The notes under the pieces: model-generated
Told to the model about the DNA's origin: nothing
Database searches by the model: none
The model's input: the letters and a program-made list of their open reading frames with translations, nothing else
Shown: positions 63,054 through 64,000 of the stretch, one piece after another
Layout: the number at the start of each line of letters is the position of its first letter
Position numbering within the stretch: the stretch's first letter is position 1
Position numbers and translations under genes: made by a program
Source of the DNA: JACRCT01 sp049841135
GTDB lineage: Bacteria > Myxococcota > Myxococcia > Myxococcales > UBA5297
Length of the DNA: 64,000 nt
Reading direction: 5' to 3'
Assembly: GCA_049841135.1 (NCBI GenBank)
Contig: JASGHK010000004.1
Coordinates: 2,914,001 to 2,978,000, forward strand

Positions 63054-63425
63054 GGCGAAGCGAGCGGTGCGAAGACGCGGCGTCGAATGGTTCGGCTGGG
63101 CGGTCCGTCGCCGGGGCTTCATCGATGGAAGACCGTGGGCAGGGCCGTCGCTCGGGTCCTGCGGAGCAGCCACTGCATCGATCGTCGAGCTTCGCTGCTC
63201 GACGGGAGCCAGCCCCTGGCCGCCCTCTTTCACGGCGTTTTGGGCAATGGGGGATTGAAGCCACATTAACCGGGCTATTGGGGGTTTGACGCCCCACGGC
63301 CAAATCAGCACTTCAGAGCCCACCTGCCCGGAGTCGCCCCCCCCCGAGACGCGGCTGACGCAGCAGCTCGCCGACCGCCGCGAAGGCTCTCGCAGCGTCG
63401 GCGAGCTCATCCCTGAGGGAATGGG
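63054..63425. other. Gene-free stretch with small repeats and hairpins
   Basis: No convincing gene is seen. Features: a perfect 8-bp hairpin CGTCGAGC-ttcgct-GCTCGACG near 63183; two related motifs, CAATGGGGGATTGAAGCC near 63245 and CTATTGGGGGTTTGACGCC near 63275; and a run of nine C residues near 63337. GC content drops briefly around 63235-63310, which suggests a remnant of foreign DNA. Confidence 0.5.
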
Positions 63426-63454
63426 CCATGTCGGTGGGTACCGACATACCTTAC
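63426..63454 (-). repeat. Solitary insertion-sequence-like terminal repeat (IS66-type), copy B
   Basis: On the minus strand it reads GTAAGGTATGTCGGTACCCA then CCGACATGG. The inner part is itself palindromic (TGTCGGT/ACCGACA). The end faces left, away from the IS66-like gene at 63774, so it is not that element's own left end. Confidence 0.55.
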
Positions 63455-63532
63455 GCAGCACATGAGCCCGCCTACCGTCGCTGACGATCCATGGGCGAGA
63501 CGGCCGCGACGCTGCGAACGAGCTCTTCCTTC

Positions 63533-63693
63533 GACCAAGTAGGCCCCGAGGCAGGCGAAGGCCGCGATGCCCGAGGGCCGGCAACTTGGTCCATGTGGAC
63601 CAAGTAGGTGCCGTGGACCCAGTAGGCCCCCGAGGCAGGCGAAGGCCGCGATGCCCGAGGGCCGGCAACTTGGTCCACGTGGACCAAGTAGGT
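63533..63693. repeat. Two ~83-bp direct repeats each carrying a 22-bp palindrome
   Basis: A block containing GAGGCAGGCGAAGGCCGCGA occurs twice, about 83 bp apart. Each ends in a palindrome: 63584-63605 (10-bp arms ACTTGGTCCA/TGGACCAAGT around TG) and 63668-63689, which is a perfect 22-bp palindrome with centre CACGTG. Half-sites GACCAAGT also occur at 63533 and, with a mismatch, at 63616. Such symmetry is typical of a dimeric regulator's operator or a recombinase site, about 85 bp upstream of the next gene. Confidence 0.8.
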
Positions 63694-63773
63694 GTACGTC
63701 CTCGCCCGTCCCCGTCTCGTAGCCTTCGCCAGGCCGCGGTATTCGCGCGTGAACTCCCAAGGAGGCACGCGCG

Positions 63774-64000
63774 ATGGACGTGAAGCAACGGGCGGAGCGG
63801 GTCAGGCAGCAGCGGGAGCAGTTCGGGCATGCGTCCGGACTGCGGCCCCTGCCTGAGGAACTGCGACAGGAAGCGGTGGCGTGCTATCGCGCCCTGCTGG
63901 CGACGGGCGAGAGCGCCCAGGCAGCCGCGGACCGGCTTGGGCTCGGGGCACTGACGCTGGGGCGGTGGAGCAGGCGGGAACGCGCGCTGCTCGCTCCAGT
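63774..64000 (+). CDS. IS66-like element accessory protein (TnpA-like), C-terminus beyond window edge
   Basis: At least 75 residues from the ATG at 63774, with AAGGAGG eight bases upstream. The sequence has a basic helical start (MDVKQRAERVRQQREQFG) and a helix-turn-helix-like centre (LRQEAVACYRALLATGESAQ, then AAADRLGLGALTLGRWSRR), as in the small first gene of IS66-family elements and other transposase leaders. It is the likely start of a mobile element extending past the window. Without the downstream genes the family call is tentative. Confidence 0.55.
   Translation, partial: MDVKQRAERVRQQREQFGHASGLRPLPEELRQEAVACYRALLATGESAQAAADRLGLGALTLGRWSRRERALLAP

Noticed and set aside
63067..63258. 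63-codon open frame after the Fic-PLD gene as a real small gene
   Set aside because: No ribosome site and overlapping open frames on both strands; composition alone does not support coding.
63241..63295. Two similar G-rich motifs as a short CRISPR or iteron set
   Set aside because: Only two imperfect copies about 30 bp apart; too little to support either.
44027..63454. 19.4-kb composite transposon bounded by inverted IS-like ends
   Set aside because: The 8-bp sequences flanking the two ends differ (TGGCTTGC versus GCAGCACA) and the interior is ordinary chromosomal genes; solitary ends are simpler.
1..64000. tRNA, rRNA, riboswitch or replication origin
   Set aside because: No cloverleaf, rRNA core, riboswitch-like leader or DnaA-box cluster was recognised by eye; a covariance-model scan would be needed to exclude weak cases.

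Overview
The window is GC-rich (about two thirds or more G+C), densely packed and free of recognisable rRNA or tRNA genes. It looks like a chromosomal segment of a myxobacterium-type organism (Myxococcota). Pointers are cysteine-rich lipoproteins built from repeated HCGxC units, an AgmX/PglI-type periplasmic protein, several multi-PAS hybrid histidine kinases, many predicted lipoproteins and DUF4178/DUF350 genes. This is inference from family content; no marker gene was available.

Layout. 1-4.3 kb: end of a Cys-rich protein, then two TlpA/thioredoxin-like lipoproteins and a predicted outer-membrane beta-barrel. 4.5-6.9 kb: small unknown proteins and a Ppx/GppA phosphatase. 6.9-12.8 kb: a minus-strand block of FAD amine-oxidase-like protein, membrane aminopropyltransferase-like protein, DUF350, a 59-aa protein and a double-DUF4178 zinc-ribbon protein. 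13-19 kb: arrestin/Spo0M-like protein, TPR lipoprotein, ZIP transporter and a giant Cys-repeat lipoprotein. 19.3-23.7 kb: two divergent sensor kinases, one with a degenerate ATP site. 23.8-29.9 kb: RecQ, a broken nucleotidyltransferase, a pentahaem cytochrome, a REP-associated tyrosine transposase (RAYT) between oppositely oriented REP clusters, and a Gfo/Idh/MocA oxidoreductase. 29.9-30.5 kb: a hairpin-bearing 87-bp tandem array. 30.5-35.9 kb: the potABCD polyamine importer, divergent from a porin-like gene. 36-48 kb: an MBL/double-cNMP protein, two paralogous PEGA-like proteins, a phosphatase, HrpB, QueD, an AgmX-like protein, a Coa1-like protein and an RND transporter. 48-57.6 kb: a giant CoA-dehydratase activase, another hybrid kinase and an ABC-2 exporter. 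57.7-63.1 kb: a membrane protein, an HTH-EEP nuclease-like protein and a Fic-phospholipase D fusion. 63.1-64 kb: repeats, perfect palindromes and the start of an IS66-like element.

The most unusual items are the nuclease-like/Fic-PLD gene pair at 58.3-63.1 kb and the RAYT/REP module at 27.8-28.7 kb. Two blocks, at 6.9-12.8 kb and 30.5-34.4 kb, both point to polyamines.

Six genes are each interrupted by one single-base indel. Five are an extra base in a short run and one is a missing G. Restoring one base recovers a full-length family member each time, so either assembly errors or recent lesions explain them. They are annotated as whole genes with the break position stated. Start codons are often GTG or TTG and were chosen by Shine-Dalgarno spacing and domain boundaries.
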